Shown piece by piece: positions 17,533 through 27,118 of a DNA stretch of 64,000 bases (position 1 is its first letter; each line of letters starts with the position of its first letter). Origin of the DNA: Mycolicibacterium sp. P1-18 (lineage in GTDB: Bacteria; Actinomycetota; Actinomycetes; Mycobacteriales; Mycobacteriaceae); NCBI RefSeq assembly GCF_008329535.1, contig NZ_NPKR01000004.1, forward strand, positions 186,001 through 250,000, read 5' to 3'. Below the pieces are notes generated by a model. That model was not told the origin of the DNA. It ran no database searches and worked only from the letters and a program-made list of their open reading frames with translations. A program made the position numbers and the translations under genes.

Positions 17533-17834
17533 CCCAGCCGCGCTGCGCTACGCGCGTCGACGTCGACGTAGCGGTCGCCGGAGGCCCGCAGCGCGGCGGC
17601 GATCTCGCGCATCGCCCTGGCCCACGCGGACGTCTGGTCGACCACGCCGTCGACGGCCCGTCGCACGCCGTCGCCGCCTGCCGCGTGGTCACGACCAGCG
17701 ACGGCACCGTCGAACAGCAGGCGGTTCAACCCGCCGCGGGCCAACCCCTCGACGACGTCGGCGATCGCGTCGCATCGGCCGGCGGCGTCGAGAAGTGCTC
17801 CGACGTCGACGCGTGCGGACTGAATGTTCCCCAT
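17529..17834 (-). CDS. EspC/WXG100-like small secreted protein
   Basis: A 101-residue helical protein starting at ATG 17834. The C-terminal part WARAMREIAAALRASGDRYV is followed by DVDARS, giving YVDVD, a YxxxD type VII export signal located after the second helix as in WXG100 and EspC-family (DUF2580) proteins. Its stop overlaps the GTG of the 464-residue partner gene. No ESX apparatus gene lies next to the pair; the nearest is ESX-4, about 18 kb away. Longer starts upstream run into the intergenic region and add unlikely sequence. Confidence 0.6.
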   Translation of the reverse strand: MGNIQSARVDVGALLDAAGRCDAIADVVEGLARGGLNRLLFDGAVAGRDHAAGGDGVRRAVDGVVDQTSAWARAMREIAAALRASGDRYVDVDARSAARLG

Positions 17835-17877
17835 GCCGATTACGACGCAGCGCGGGCCCGTCCGGTTCCGCGTCGGG

Positions 17878-19254
17878 TCAGGCGAGATCCATGTCGAGCC
17901 CGGCCAGGTGGCCGCGGGCGCGCGCCTGACCGACCGACCCGGCACCGGCGCCGTCGTGCAAAAGCCGCCAGCCGTCGCGGTCGTCGCGGCCCTCCGGCAG
18001 GTCCAGCCAGCGCCGCAGAACCGCCAGATCGCCGGTCGCGATGACCGCCGTGCGCAGGCTGGTGCTCAACTCCGTCCGCAGGCGCGCCACCGCCGGAGAC
18101 ATCGACTGCGGCAGCAGCGCCCCGGTGTAGACGTCCAGCGCGGCGCCGACCCGGCCGGAGCGCAGCTCGTCGAAGACCTGGCTGACGTCACTGACCACCG
18201 GCTCGAGCAGTCGGTACGGCCGCGACCCCACGACCACCGGCTTGATGACCCGGCGCAGGCGCGACATCTCGGCGCGGACCGTCACCACGTCGAGGTCCTT
18301 GTCGTCGAGCATCATCGCGAGATGGTCGGCGCTGAGCCCCTCGGGGTGCTGGCTGAGCAGGACCAGGATGTCGGCGTGCCGCGGGGTCAGACTCGACGAC
18401 CGCCGGTTGCCCCGCTCGTCGGCGGCCTGCCACCGGGGCCGGCCGGCACCGAGCACCCGCAACCGGGCGCCGACCGGATCGGCGACGGCGGCCGCCGGCC
18501 TGCTGAGCCGCAACAACGCCAGATGGTTCTCGACGGCGACGGCGGTGGCCCGCACCAGCGCCAGTGCTTGGGCCGAGGCCACCTCGACGCCGCCGGTCAG
18601 GTCGATGGCGCCGAGCAGGTCGCCGGTGCCGGGATCGTGGACGGGCGCGGCGGTGCAGCTCCAGCGCTGGGCCACCCGGGAGAAGTGTTCCGAGCTGCGG
18701 ATCTGCAGCTCTCGGTCCAGAGCGAGCGCGGTGCCCGGCGCGTTGGTTCCGACGCGGCGCTCGCTCCAGTCCGCGCCGGGGACGAAGTTCATCGACTCCG
18801 CCTTGCGGAGTGCCTCCGGGTCGCCCTCCACCCACAGCAACGTGCCGTCGGCGGCGGTGATGGCGACCACCACGCCGGAGTCCCTGGCGTCGTCGACCAG
18901 CAACCGCCGGATCACCGGGAGCGCGGACGCCAGTGGGTGCGCGTCCCGCATTCGGGCCAGCCGAAGGGTCGCGTCCGACGATTCCGCGCCCTCCCCGTCG
19001 GGGTCGACGCCCTTGGCCAGACTGCGGCGCCAGCTCTCCGCGACGACGGGCCGAATGGAGGTGGAGTCGAGATAGGTCGAGTCGACCTCGCCGGCGACGA
19101 ACAGGTCGTGCACCGCGCGCAGGGCAGTCGGCGGCGGCCACGACGGCGTCCGGCCGTCCAGCGCCTTCGACAGAACCACCCGCGACCACGCTCCTTGCAC
19201 CGGCGAACACCACGGTCCGAGCCTCGAGGCCCCACCGCCCCCGCTCGGCACCAC
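17878..19254 (-). CDS. GAF-domain transcriptional regulator
   Basis: A 458-residue regulator of the AcoR-like N-terminal type: RPVVAESWRRSLAKGVDPDG is the usual opening, then a GAF domain (VVVAITAADGTLLWVEGDPE, MNFVPGADWSERRVGTNAPG, HFSRVAQRWSCTAAPVHDP). No AAA+ domain follows; instead there is a C-terminal helical/winged-helix part (LTPRHADILVLLSQHPEGLS). Start assigned to GTG 19254 because GGGAGG lies 6 bases upstream; the frame is open further, across the riboswitch on the other strand, but that part is not protein-like. It is divergent from the riboswitch-cobT transcript. The ligand is unknown. Confidence 0.75.
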   Translation of the reverse strand: MVPSGGGGASRLGPWCSPVQGAWSRVVLSKALDGRTPSWPPPTALRAVHDLFVAGEVDSTYLDSTSIRPVVAESWRRSLAKGVDPDGEGAESSDATLRLARMRDAHPLASALPVIRRLLVDDARDSGVVVAITAADGTLLWVEGDPEALRKAESMNFVPGADWSERRVGTNAPGTALALDRELQIRSSEHFSRVAQRWSCTAAPVHDPGTGDLLGAIDLTGGVEVASAQALALVRATAVAVENHLALLRLSRPAAAVADPVGARLRVLGAGRPRWQAADERGNRRSSSLTPRHADILVLLSQHPEGLSADHLAMMLDDKDLDVVTVRAEMSRLRRVIKPVVVGSRPYRLLEPVVSDVSQVFDELRSGRVGAALDVYTGALLPQSMSPAVARLRTELSTSLRTAVIATGDLAVLRRWLDLPEGRDDRDGWRLLHDGAGAGSVGQARARGHLAGLDMDLA

Positions 19255-19365
19255 AGTAGTCCTCCCGCCCCGCTGCGTCGGGGATCTGCCGACAAACGTG
19301 CACGCGCCGCTCGTGTGAGCGGTCCGCCGTCTCGGGCCGCTTCCAGCCAGGCCGCAGCGGGGGTG

Positions 19366-19520
19366 GTTTATCATCGGTTTGCGCTTGGCGTACAGGAATC
19401 TGGTGAAAGCCCAGAACGGACGCGCCGCTGTGAACACGACTGGTGAAAGCCACTGTGTGAGTCAGATGTTGGGCCAAGAGCATCCTGAATCGAACGGGGT
19501 CGCGAGACGCCCCGAAAGGA
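19366..19520 (+). promoter_or_regulatory. Cobalamin (B12) riboswitch
   Basis: The core AATCTGGTGAAAGCCCAGAA then CGGACGCGCCGCTGTGA matches the conserved GGTGAAA...CCGCCACTGT segment of cobalamin riboswitches, and GTGAGTCAGATG matches the AGYCAGRA B12 box. A GC hairpin at 19495-19514 (GCGA loop) follows and abuts a Shine-Dalgarno sequence GAAAGGA at 19514-19520. The downstream genes are cobT and cobIJ. Outer boundaries are approximate. Regulation is likely translational, by hiding the ribosome binding site of the leader ORF when B12 is bound. Confidence 0.85.
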
Positions 19521-19526
19521 ACCCTG

Positions 19527-19592
19527 ATGACGACGATCCATCCGCGCCTGCCCGGCCACCCGCTGCTCGTACCGGTTCCGACGGCCCCCTGA
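19527..19592 (+). CDS. Short leader ORF (21 aa) coupled to cobT
   Basis: ATG 19527 is 6 bases after AAAGGA and opens a 21-residue frame (starting [14 protein letters not shown], rich in Pro and Leu). Its TGA at 19590-19592 shares a base with the ATG of cobT (TGATG). cobT itself has no ribosome binding site, so it seems to be translated by ribosomes that finish this leader. The B12 riboswitch ends at the leader's own ribosome binding site. The peptide resembles no protein I know; its role may be only to carry ribosomes. A comparable riboswitch-plus-upstream-ORF layout has been reported in M. tuberculosis. Confidence 0.65.
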   Translation: MTTIHPRLPGHPLLVPVPTAP

Positions 19593-20665
19593 TGGACTTC
19601 CCCGCCGTGGCGGCGCCGGACGCCGAGGCCGAACAGGCCGCCCGGTCCCGCCAGGACTCGTTGACCAAGCCACGAGGCTCACTGGGCCGACTCGAGGAGC
19701 TCTCGATTTGGGTGTCGGCCTGTCAGGGGACCTGTCCCCCGGACCAGTTCACCCGCGCCCGCATCGTGGTCTTCGCCGGTGACCACGGCGTGGCCAAGTC
19801 CGGGGTCTCGGCCTACCCGCCCGAGGTCACCGCTCAGATGGTCGCCAACATCGACGCCGGCGGTGCGGCCGTCAACGTGCTCGCCGGCAACGCCGGAGCC
19901 ACCGTCCGCGTCGTCGACGTGGCCGTGGACTGCGACGAGCCGCTGTCCGAACAGATCGGCGCCCACAAGGTGCGCCGCGGCAGCGGTGACATCTCCGTCG
20001 AGGACGCCATGACCGCCGAGGAGACGATCGCCGCGGTGACGGCGGGACGGGACATCGCCGACGAGGAGATCGACGCCGGCGCGGACCTGCTGATCGCCGG
20101 TGACATGGGCATCGGCAACACCACCCCGGCGACCGTGCTGATTGCAGCGCTGACGAGCAAGGAGCCGGTCGCCCTGGTCGGCCGGGGCACCGGCGTGGAC
20201 GACGCCGGCTGGATGCGCAAGACGGCGGCGGTGCGCGACGCGCTGTACCGCACCCGCGGCGAAACGGCCGATCCCCTTGCGCTACTTCGGATTTGCGGTG
20301 GTGCCGACCTGGCGGCGATGGCGGGCTTCTGCGCCCAGGCGGCCGTGCGGCGCACCCCCCTGCTGCTGGACGGCGTCGTCGTGACGGCCGCCGCGCTGGT
20401 CGCCGAGCGGCTAGCGCCGGGGGCCTCGCGGTGGTGGCAGGCGGGCCACCGGTCCACCGAACCCGCCCACACGGCCGCGCTCGCGCACCTGGGCCTCGAC
20501 CCGCTCGTCGACCTGGGCATGCGGCTCGGGGAGGGTTCCGGCGCCGCAGTGGCGCTGCCCCTGGTGCGCGCCGCCGTGGCCATCTTGTCGTCCATGGCGA
20601 CCTTCGGTGAAGCCGACGTCTCGGATCGCGACGACACCGACGAGCGGTCGGCGGTCGTCCAGTGA
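19592..20665 (+). CDS. cobT: Nicotinate-nucleotide:dimethylbenzimidazole phosphoribosyltransferase
   Basis: A 357-residue CobT. It makes alpha-ribazole phosphate from nicotinate mononucleotide and dimethylbenzimidazole for the lower ligand of cobalamin. Family landmarks are [39 protein letters not shown], the [13 protein letters not shown] loop, [16 protein letters not shown] and the C-terminal [13 protein letters not shown], which contains the catalytic Glu region. The start ATG 19592 gives the family's usual N terminus ([20 protein letters not shown]); longer in-frame starts would be translated riboswitch. The stop overlaps the GTG of cobIJ, so the two are coupled. Expression is predicted to fall when B12 is plentiful. 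Confidence 0.95.
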   Translation: MDFPAVAAPDAEAEQAARSRQDSLTKPRGSLGRLEELSIWVSACQGTCPPDQFTRARIVVFAGDHGVAKSGVSAYPPEVTAQMVANIDAGGAAVNVLAGNAGATVRVVDVAVDCDEPLSEQIGAHKVRRGSGDISVEDAMTAEETIAAVTAGRDIADEEIDAGADLLIAGDMGIGNTTPATVLIAALTSKEPVALVGRGTGVDDAGWMRKTAAVRDALYRTRGETADPLALLRICGGADLAAMAGFCAQAAVRRTPLLLDGVVVTAAALVAERLAPGASRWWQAGHRSTEPAHTAALAHLGLDPLVDLGMRLGEGSGAAVALPLVRAAVAILSSMATFGEADVSDRDDTDERSAVVQ

Positions 20666-22170
20666 GCACCACGCACGGCAAGTTGTGGGCCGTCGGCATC
20701 GGTCCCGGCGACAGCGAGCTGGTGACGTTGAAGGCCGCCAGGGTCATCGGCGCGGCCGACGTGGTCGCCTTCCACTGCGCCCGCCACGGGCGCAGCGTCG
20801 CGCTGTCGGTCGCCGAACCGTATCTGCGCGACGGTCAGATCCACGAACGGCTGACCTACCCGGTGACCACCGAGACCACCGACCATCCCGCCGGCTACCG
20901 CGGCGCGCTCGACGACTTCTACACCCGTGCCGCGGAGGTACTGGCCGGCCACCTTCGGGCCGGCCGCAGCGTCGCTCTGCTCGCCGAGGGCGACCCGCTG
21001 TTCTACAGCTCGTACATGCACATGCACAAGCGTCTGGCCCATGAGTTCGACACCGAGATCATCCCCGGTGTGACGTCGGTCAGCGCCTCGGCGATGGCGG
21101 TCGGCACCCCCCTCGTCGAGGGTGAGGAGACGCTGACGGTGCTGCCCGGCACGATGTCGGCCGACGAACTGGTCCGCCGACTTCGCGACGGTGACGCCGT
21201 CGCCATCATGAAGCTGGGCCGCACCTTCCCGAAGGTCCTCGCGGCGCTGGAGACCGCCGGGGTCGCCGACCGCGCGTGGTACGTGGAGCGCGCGTCCACC
21301 GCGGCGCAGCGCGTGATGCCGGTCCGGGACGTGGATCCCGTGACGGTGCCGTACTTCTCGATGGTCATCGTCCCCGGTCCGCTGAACAACCCGGCGCCGG
21401 TGTCGAGCAAGCCGACGATGGGCGAGGTGGTCGTCGTCGGCCTCGGGCCGGGCGCGGACCGGTGGACCACCCCGGAGGTGCACGGCGAACTGGCCAGGGC
21501 CACCGACATCGTCGGCTACAAGACCTATCTGGCGCGCGTCTCCCCGCGTCCCGGCCAGCGGCTGCACCCCAGCGACAACCGCGTCGAGTCCGAACGTGCC
21601 TGCATGGCATTGGATCTGGCGAAGAACGGCGCCCGGGTCGTGGTCGTCAGTTCCGGTGACCCCGGGGTGTTCGCCATGGCCGCCGCCGTGGTCGAGGTCG
21701 CGGCCGAGCCCGCGTGGAGCGACGTCCCGGTGCGGGTGGTGCCCGGCATGACCGCCGCCAACGCGGTGGCGGCTGCCGTCGGCGCACCGCTGGGGCACGA
21801 CTACGCCGTGATCTCGCTGTCCGACCGGTTGAAGAGCTGGGACGTCATCGAGCGACGCCTGCACTCGGCCGTCGACGCCGACCTGGTGATCGCGATCTAC
21901 AACCCCGGTTCCGAGAGCCGCAGGTGGCAGGTCAGCGCGCTGAAGGAGATTCTGACGCAACGCCTTCCGGCCGACCGTCCAATCGTCCTGGGCCGTGACG
22001 TCGGTGGTCCGGAAGAGAGCGTGGTCGTCACGACCGTCGCGGGATTCGATCCCGACGTCGTCGACATGCGGACGCTGCTCATCATCGGCTCGTCGACGAC
22101 GACGGTCGCCGAGCGCACGGCCGGCCGCGCGGTGTTCACCTCACGGCGGTACGAGACTCCTCGAGGTTGA
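20662..22170 (+). CDS. cobIJ: CobI-CobJ fusion: precorrin-2 C20- and precorrin-3B C17-methyltransferase
   Basis: A 502-residue bifunctional enzyme of the oxygen-requiring cobalamin pathway, as in M. tuberculosis Rv2066. The N-terminal half (to about 245) is a CobI-type SAM methyltransferase ([40 protein letters not shown]). The C-terminal half (from about 252) is CobJ-type ([58 protein letters not shown]). Both halves keep the GxGPG and GDP SAM-binding motifs. GTG 20662 overlaps the cobT stop. The last 35 bases overlap the convergent dehydratase operon. Only part of the B12 pathway is in this window; the other genes must be elsewhere. Confidence 0.95.
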   Translation: MSTTHGKLWAVGIGPGDSELVTLKAARVIGAADVVAFHCARHGRSVALSVAEPYLRDGQIHERLTYPVTTETTDHPAGYRGALDDFYTRAAEVLAGHLRAGRSVALLAEGDPLFYSSYMHMHKRLAHEFDTEIIPGVTSVSASAMAVGTPLVEGEETLTVLPGTMSADELVRRLRDGDAVAIMKLGRTFPKVLAALETAGVADRAWYVERASTAAQRVMPVRDVDPVTVPYFSMVIVPGPLNNPAPVSSKPTMGEVVVVGLGPGADRWTTPEVHGELARATDIVGYKTYLARVSPRPGQRLHPSDNRVESERACMALDLAKNGARVVVVSSGDPGVFAMAAAVVEVAAEPAWSDVPVRVVPGMTAANAVAAAVGAPLGHDYAVISLSDRLKSWDVIERRLHSAVDADLVIAIYNPGSESRRWQVSALKEILTQRLPADRPIVLGRDVGGPEESVVVTTVAGFDPDVVDMRTLLIIGSSTTTVAERTAGRAVFTSRRYETPRG

Positions 22171-22558
22171 GCTCGGCGATTTCGACGAGGTTGCGCCAGA
22201 AGCTGTTGCGCTCCATGCGGGTCTGGCCGATCACCATCGCGCGCCACTGCGCGAGCAGTGGTGTGAAGGACTGATTCTCGTCGAGCAGGGCGACGGTGTC
22301 GGAGACCAGGTCGCCGCCGACGGGCTCGGCCGGGTTCAGCGTTCGCCACAACCGGGCGGTGATCCGCACGCGGCGCCGATGGTCGACCAGCGCGGAGAGC
22401 AGCCATCGAATTGCCCGTCGCTCCTCGTCCCCGATCCAGGTGGCGTCCCCGCAGCTGTTGAGGAACGCCTGCTGCGCCTTGGTGGACTCGTTGAGTTCGT
22501 GCAGGACGCGGACCGCCTCGACCCGCATCTCGGGCGGGGGCACCCGGTCGAAGTTCAC
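22136..22558 (-). CDS. Hypothetical protein, last gene of the dehydratase operon
   Basis: A 140-residue soluble, helix-rich protein (RVEAVRVLHELNESTKAQQA, DEERRAIRWLLSALVDHRRR, ending [18 protein letters not shown]). I do not recognise the family. GTG 22558 overlaps the TGA of the reactivase small-subunit gene, so translation is coupled and it is the distal gene of the dehydratase operon. No signal peptide, membrane segment or metal motif is visible. It may assist the dehydratase or its reactivase; that is inferred only from operon position. Its 3' end overlaps that of cobIJ by 35 bases in convergent orientation. Confidence 0.65.
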   Translation of the reverse strand: MNFDRVPPPEMRVEAVRVLHELNESTKAQQAFLNSCGDATWIGDEERRAIRWLLSALVDHRRRVRITARLWRTLNPAEPVGGDLVSDTVALLDENQSFTPLLAQWRAMVIGQTRMERNSFWRNLVEIAELNLEESRTAVR

Positions 22559-22917
22559 GAGAGACGCTCCGTGCGAAGGGGAATGCCCACCACGATGCGG
22601 GCGGCGTTGTGGCCGAGGATGCGGGCGGTCGCCGCGTCCGCGCGGCCCGGCGAGGACAGTTCGGGTAGCGGGTCGGTGAGCTTGTCGTGCTGGACGCACA
22701 CCCGCCCGTCGGCGTCGATCCCGACCCCGACGGCCAGCGACGATCGGCCGGCGGCCGTGCGGGCGAGTTCCGTCGCGTCCACTCCGTCACGGGGACGCTC
22801 GACCACCGACGGCACGCCCTCCTCCTCCATGCCGGCCAGCACCTCGCTCTCCACCGGCCCGGCCGCGCAACTGAGCACCAGGATTGCCGGCTTCTCCGGC
22901 TGACCGCCCTCAAGCAC
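22555..22917 (-). CDS. Diol/glycerol dehydratase reactivase, small subunit (PduH/DdrB-like)
   Basis: A 120-residue protein with family elements of the reactivase small subunit: PAILVLSCAAGPVESEVLAG, MEEEGVPSVVE, SSLAVGVGIDADGRVCVQHD and RILGHNAARIVVGIPL, which corresponds to the LGHNAARLV.G motif of PduH/DdrB. This subunit binds the ATPase subunit and helps swap damaged cobalamin out of the dehydratase. GTG 22917 overlaps the end of the large reactivase gene by 8 bases. The downstream 140-residue gene overlaps its stop. Confidence 0.8.
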   Translation of the reverse strand: MLEGGQPEKPAILVLSCAAGPVESEVLAGMEEEGVPSVVERPRDGVDATELARTAAGRSSLAVGVGIDADGRVCVQHDKLTDPLPELSSPGRADAATARILGHNAARIVVGIPLRTERLS

Positions 22918-24787
22918 GCGCGCCCACCTCGGGCCCGGTGCCGAGCGACGCCACGTACGAGGCGACGAGACCGGAGGCGACCGCGTTGCGGGGTCCCTCG
23001 GTGCCGCGCACGTTGCCGGTGCCGCAGACGATTCCGAACGGAGCGACGGCGGTGGCGATCAGCTCGGGAATCTCGAAGTCCAGCGCGCACCCACCGAGCA
23101 GCACGACGAAGCCGATCTGGCGCAGGTCGCCGCCGGGGGCGATGCTTCGAAGGGCCCGAAGCGCATTGACCACGAACACCCGTTCCTTGGCGGAGCGTCG
23201 CACGGTGCGGATCCGGTCGAGGGAATGCCGGGTGGGGATGGGGTTCATCCCGCCCTCGAACTCACTCAGCGTGACCACGCGCGCGAAGGAGGCGGCGGGC
23301 AGCGGCTTCTCGAAGAACTGAACCGTGCCGTTCTCGAGCCGGACGTGAAAGAAGCTCTCCGCCTTGGCCAACGGGCAGCGTTTGATCTCCTCGGCCAGCT
23401 CGAGGTTCTCCAGGCCCAACTCCGCGTCGATCAGCTTGGTGACGAGGTCGCCGGCACCGGCGAGGTGCGTGGCGTCGGTGTGCCCGTCGATGCCGATCAC
23501 CGCGGCGTCGGTCGACCCGCCGCCGAGGTCCAGCACCACCAGCGGCTTGGCCGTACCGGGAGTCGTCAGCGCGCCGAGCACCGCCATCTCGGCCTCCACG
23601 CCGCCGACGACGACGTCGACCCGCTCGGCGCCCGCGTGCCGCAGATGCGCGGCGACGGCGTCGGCGACGGCCTGCATCCCGCTCTCCTTGGTGCGGACCA
23701 TCGCCGCCAGGGCGACGGCGTTCTCCAGCGCCACCTCGCCGGCGACACCGCCCCGAACCTCCTGCGGCACCAACGTGTCCACGGCCAGCAGGTCCTTGAT
23801 GCGGATGTCGGCGAGTTCGTGGGAGGAGAGGTCGGCCATGCTCTGGCGGACGTTGGCGATCATCCCGCCGGTGTTGGTCCCCGCCTCCCCCACCACGTCG
23901 ACGAGCGGGCTCACCCGCTCCACCTCGGCCATGATCTCGGCCGCGCCGCGGGAGACGTCGACCGTGGCGCGCTTCTTGCTGCCCTCGAGTTCGAGCGAGC
24001 CCGCCGGGATGGTGCGGTCCGCGACGTCCCCCGAGGGCGTGCGCACCACCACCGCCGAACGGTTGCCGGTCAGTGCCCGCGCGACGGGCGACACCACCTT
24101 GGTCTGGTCGGAGTCCAGGTCGAAGATGGTCGCCAACCCATAGGCATTCGACAGCGTGCGGATGGACTGGCCGGGCCCGGCGACCTCCACGGCGGCCGTC
24201 ATCCCGCGCGGGACGGCGTCGATGCGCGACACCTCGTCGACGATCGGGATCTTCGCGTTCAGCCGGTTGGCCACCAGGACGGCGTCGTCGTGACACAGGA
24301 TGGCGCCGGTGATCTCGACGCCGCGGTCGCACGCCGCGTTGATCGCACGCGCGGCGTCGTCGAAGTCGACGCCGTTGGGCACCAACACGATCGACGGCGA
24401 TCCGGCCTCCACGTCGTCGAGGGCGTCGAAGTCGACGATGGTGCCGACGCCGAGCCCCCGGCCGCCCGGGGTACGGGGATCGTGACCGATCATCGTCGAC
24501 TCGGTGATGATCGTCTCGGTGATGGTCTCCATCGCCAGACCGCTGATCACCGGTGTCGCCTCGTTGAGCAGGATCAGGTCCAGGTCCGCCAGGCGGACAC
24601 CGGCACCCTCGAGCGCCCACGTGACGGCCTTGGCGACGCCGTCGACGTTCTTCGGGGTGCCCTTCACCCCCGTCGTGCGGGTCAGGGCCGCCCCGACGTA
24701 GGACACCGCACCGTCGGCGTCGATCCTGGCGACACTTGCCTCAGTGGTCGAGTTGCCGATGTCCACCCCGACGACCATGCGGACCAC
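22910..24787 (-). CDS. Diol/glycerol dehydratase reactivase, large ATPase subunit (PduG/DdrA-like)
   Basis: A ~625-residue chaperone-like ATPase of the Hsp70/actin fold. The phosphate loop VVGVDIGNSTTEASVARI is at the N terminus, LLNEATPVISGLAMETITET follows, and the second glycine-rich ATP loop VVLDLGGGSTDAAVIGIDG lies in the C-terminal half; LGGCALDFEIPELI is near the end. These are hallmarks of DdrA/PduG, which releases inactive cobalamin from B12-dependent dehydratases. GTG 24787 is chosen because GGGAG lies about 9 bases upstream; TTG 24796 and ATG 24778 are alternatives. It lies 16 bases after the medium-subunit gene. Confidence 0.9.
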   Translation of the reverse strand: MVRMVVGVDIGNSTTEASVARIDADGAVSYVGAALTRTTGVKGTPKNVDGVAKAVTWALEGAGVRLADLDLILLNEATPVISGLAMETITETIITESTMIGHDPRTPGGRGLGVGTIVDFDALDDVEAGSPSIVLVPNGVDFDDAARAINAACDRGVEITGAILCHDDAVLVANRLNAKIPIVDEVSRIDAVPRGMTAAVEVAGPGQSIRTLSNAYGLATIFDLDSDQTKVVSPVARALTGNRSAVVVRTPSGDVADRTIPAGSLELEGSKKRATVDVSRGAAEIMAEVERVSPLVDVVGEAGTNTGGMIANVRQSMADLSSHELADIRIKDLLAVDTLVPQEVRGGVAGEVALENAVALAAMVRTKESGMQAVADAVAAHLRHAGAERVDVVVGGVEAEMAVLGALTTPGTAKPLVVLDLGGGSTDAAVIGIDGHTDATHLAGAGDLVTKLIDAELGLENLELAEEIKRCPLAKAESFFHVRLENGTVQFFEKPLPAASFARVVTLSEFEGGMNPIPTRHSLDRIRTVRRSAKERVFVVNALRALRSIAPGGDLRQIGFVVLLGGCALDFEIPELIATAVAPFGIVCGTGNVRGTEGPRNAVASGLVASYVASLGTGPEVGARA

Positions 24788-24803
24788 GGGGGTCAACTCC
24801 CGG

Positions 24804-25397
24804 TCAATCGACGGTCGCCGCGGCGAACTCCGGCATCACCTCGACCGGCTTGGCGCCCTTGCGGACCAGCTCGGTCTCCTTGAGGTGCAGCAGCGCCGCC
24901 TTGGCCTGCCAGCGGGGGCGGGCCATCTGGTCGTTGAGCGTCGGAACCGGTTGCGGCGACTCGCCCTTGGCGTACTGGGCGGCGTTCGACCCGATGGACC
25001 GGTAGGTCTCCAACGTCAGCAGCGGGCACTGCGGGAACAGCTCCAGGCTCGACAGCCGGGGAAGATCCCGCTGGTGAATCATCGACGTGCCGCGCCCGAG
25101 GATCCCGATGCCGATGCCCGACCCCGACAGCTTGGCGGCCGTGTGGGCCATGTACGCGAGGTCGGAACTGTTCTGCACGCGGATGATTCGCGCGCTCGCC
25201 TCCTGCTCCTCGATGCCCGCCAGGATCTGGCGGATCACTTCGGCGTGGGGCAGGCCGACGATGGTCTGGGTGAACAGACCGCCGAAACCCGGCGAGATGG
25301 CGATCACCACCTCGTCGGTCTTCTTGCCCCGCTCGGCGGGACCGATCTCCTTGAACGAGAGCGATCGTGGGGCATCCTGGTTCGTCGACACGGTCAT
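24804..25397 (-). CDS. B12-dependent diol/glycerol dehydratase, medium subunit
   Basis: A 197-residue medium (beta) subunit. Landmarks are [60 protein letters not shown] and [20 protein letters not shown], which with the large subunit form the cobalamin-binding pocket. ATG 25397 overlaps the TGA of the large-subunit gene (ATGA) and has GGAGGTGG upstream. The N-terminal extension found in microcompartment-targeted PduD is short or absent here, consistent with a cytosolic enzyme. Confidence 0.9.
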   Translation of the reverse strand: MTVSTNQDAPRSLSFKEIGPAERGKKTDEVVIAISPGFGGLFTQTIVGLPHAEVIRQILAGIEEQEASARIIRVQNSSDLAYMAHTAAKLSGSGIGIGILGRGTSMIHQRDLPRLSSLELFPQCPLLTLETYRSIGSNAAQYAKGESPQPVPTLNDQMARPRWQAKAALLHLKETELVRKGAKPVEVMPEFAAATVD

Positions 25398-27109
25398 TCC
25401 ACCTCCAGCTCGGGGTTCGATGCGCTGGTGACGTGGCGCAGGCGCTTCATTTCCTCCCAGCGGGCACCCGACGGGCGGTACCCGGTTCCCGGGCCCGCGT
25501 AGTCGTTGGCGTCGTTGACCGCCGACAGCACCACCAGCGACGGTGTCATGATGGCCGAGGTCTGCAACAGATCACCCGAAATGCGTTGGCGCAGAATCAC
25601 CAGCAGGTTCTCGGCCATGTCGGTGAAGCCCGTCGACTCCAGCGCCTTGACCAGGTCCAGCCCCGTGACGTTGCGGTCCATCACCTGCTGGGCGCCCTTG
25701 AGGTCCTCGAGTACGTCCCGCGGCAGCAGTTCCCGGCTGCCGTTGGCGTAGACCGCGGCGTCGATCTCGGCGTCGGTGATCGGCGGCAGGTCCAGATAGC
25801 GGAACACCGCCTGCAACGCCTTGCCCGCCCGGGTCCGTACCGCGAGGATGTCGGATTCCTTGACGTGGCGCAGCCCGCCGTCGATCTGCAGGTCACGCTG
25901 GATGGTGTTGAAGTCGTCGAAGTCGTCGCTGTCGAGGTTGGATCCGGCGAACATGTTGTCGTAGTTGGGGACCGCCGAGTATCCCGAGCACACGAAGTCG
26001 GTGCCCGGCATCATCTGCGGCATCAGCCGCGCGGTCCGGCGCATCGCCGAATGCGAGAACGACTGGTCGTTGCCGGAGGCGCACTCCAGGTCCACCGCGG
26101 ACGCGATCAGGTTCTCCGCGGCCACCGCACGAATGCCGGCGGGCACCGCGCCCGGCACGCCGATGCACGAGATCGAGCCGTTCTGCAGACCCTGCACCCC
26201 GGCACCCTTGGCGATCAAGATGCAGCGAATTTCCAGGTACAACATGGACTTTCCCTGCGCGTTGCCCATCTGCACCTCCGACCCGGTGCCCGAGGTGAAG
26301 CGCATCTTGATGCCGCGGGAGGCGTACGCCGCGGCCAGGAACGCCTTCGACCAGGGGGTGTCGTCGCCGTCGACGAAGACCGGTTCGGTGCCGTAGACGG
26401 AGATGGTCTCGGCGTAGCCGGTGATGCCCCGCATGCCGAGGTCGAGCTCCGTGGCCTCCTCGAGCGCGCACTGCGTCAACGGCCCACCCGGGTTGACCTG
26501 GCTGCCGATCTGCAGCGCCATGGCGACCAGCGGCGCGTAGCGCACGACGCCGAGAGTCGTTTCCACCTCGGCGAATCCGCGGATCGCGGCCTCGGCGGCC
26601 TCGCAGGCCACCTGGACGGGGTTGTCCCTGGCACTGGTGCAGTGCGCCTGGTTCGCCGGCGTGCGCCGGGCCCGCATCTTCTGCATGCCCATCATGATTT
26701 CCACGATGTTCAGGTTCTTGGCCACCGCCAGCAGCTTGGCCGGGGTCAGCCCGCCGGTGACCGCGATGACCTCCTTGCGAGTGACCCTCGGGTCCACCAG
26801 CATCCGGGCGATCTCGTCCGCGGGCAGTGCCATCGACTGCTCGGTGGTCTCGACGTCGAGTGCCTTGTCGGCGATGAACTGGTCGATGAAGTCGAAGTCG
26901 GCGCGCGCGACGCCGTCCATCTCCACGATCACGCCGTTCTCGACCCGCACGCTCGGCTCGGGGTCGAAGGCGCTGTCCATGGCGACCATGCCCACCTCGG
27001 GCCACTCCTCGACGAAACCGTCCAGGTTGACCGGGCGGTCCTCGAGCAGCTCGGTCCGCGCGGAATGCCGCACGTCGCTTCCTGGTTGGTGAATTGCCTC
27101 AGCCGTCAT
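25394..27109 (-). CDS. B12-dependent diol/glycerol dehydratase, large subunit
   Basis: A 571-residue catalytic alpha subunit (PduC/DhaB family) with a TIM barrel that converts 1,2-propanediol or glycerol to propanal or 3-hydroxypropanal by an adenosylcobalamin radical mechanism. Recognisable segments are [20 protein letters not shown] (substrate/metal ligands), [60 protein letters not shown] and [20 protein letters not shown]. The sequence does not separate glycerol from propanediol specificity; GlpF and GlpK nearby favour glycerol exposure. ATG 27109 has AGGAG upstream and lies 9 bases after the small-subunit gene. The order small-large-medium differs from the large-medium-small order of pdu and dha operons. 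Confidence 0.95.
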   Translation of the reverse strand: MTAEAIHQPGSDVRHSARTELLEDRPVNLDGFVEEWPEVGMVAMDSAFDPEPSVRVENGVIVEMDGVARADFDFIDQFIADKALDVETTEQSMALPADEIARMLVDPRVTRKEVIAVTGGLTPAKLLAVAKNLNIVEIMMGMQKMRARRTPANQAHCTSARDNPVQVACEAAEAAIRGFAEVETTLGVVRYAPLVAMALQIGSQVNPGGPLTQCALEEATELDLGMRGITGYAETISVYGTEPVFVDGDDTPWSKAFLAAAYASRGIKMRFTSGTGSEVQMGNAQGKSMLYLEIRCILIAKGAGVQGLQNGSISCIGVPGAVPAGIRAVAAENLIASAVDLECASGNDQSFSHSAMRRTARLMPQMMPGTDFVCSGYSAVPNYDNMFAGSNLDSDDFDDFNTIQRDLQIDGGLRHVKESDILAVRTRAGKALQAVFRYLDLPPITDAEIDAAVYANGSRELLPRDVLEDLKGAQQVMDRNVTGLDLVKALESTGFTDMAENLLVILRQRISGDLLQTSAIMTPSLVVLSAVNDANDYAGPGTGYRPSGARWEEMKRLRHVTSASNPELEVE

Positions 27110-27118
27110 CGTCGTCTC

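Noticed and set aside
19834..21960. 708-codon minus-strand frame over cobT and cobIJ
   Set aside because: Antisense shadow of two well-supported B12 genes, arginine/His-rich with no domain.
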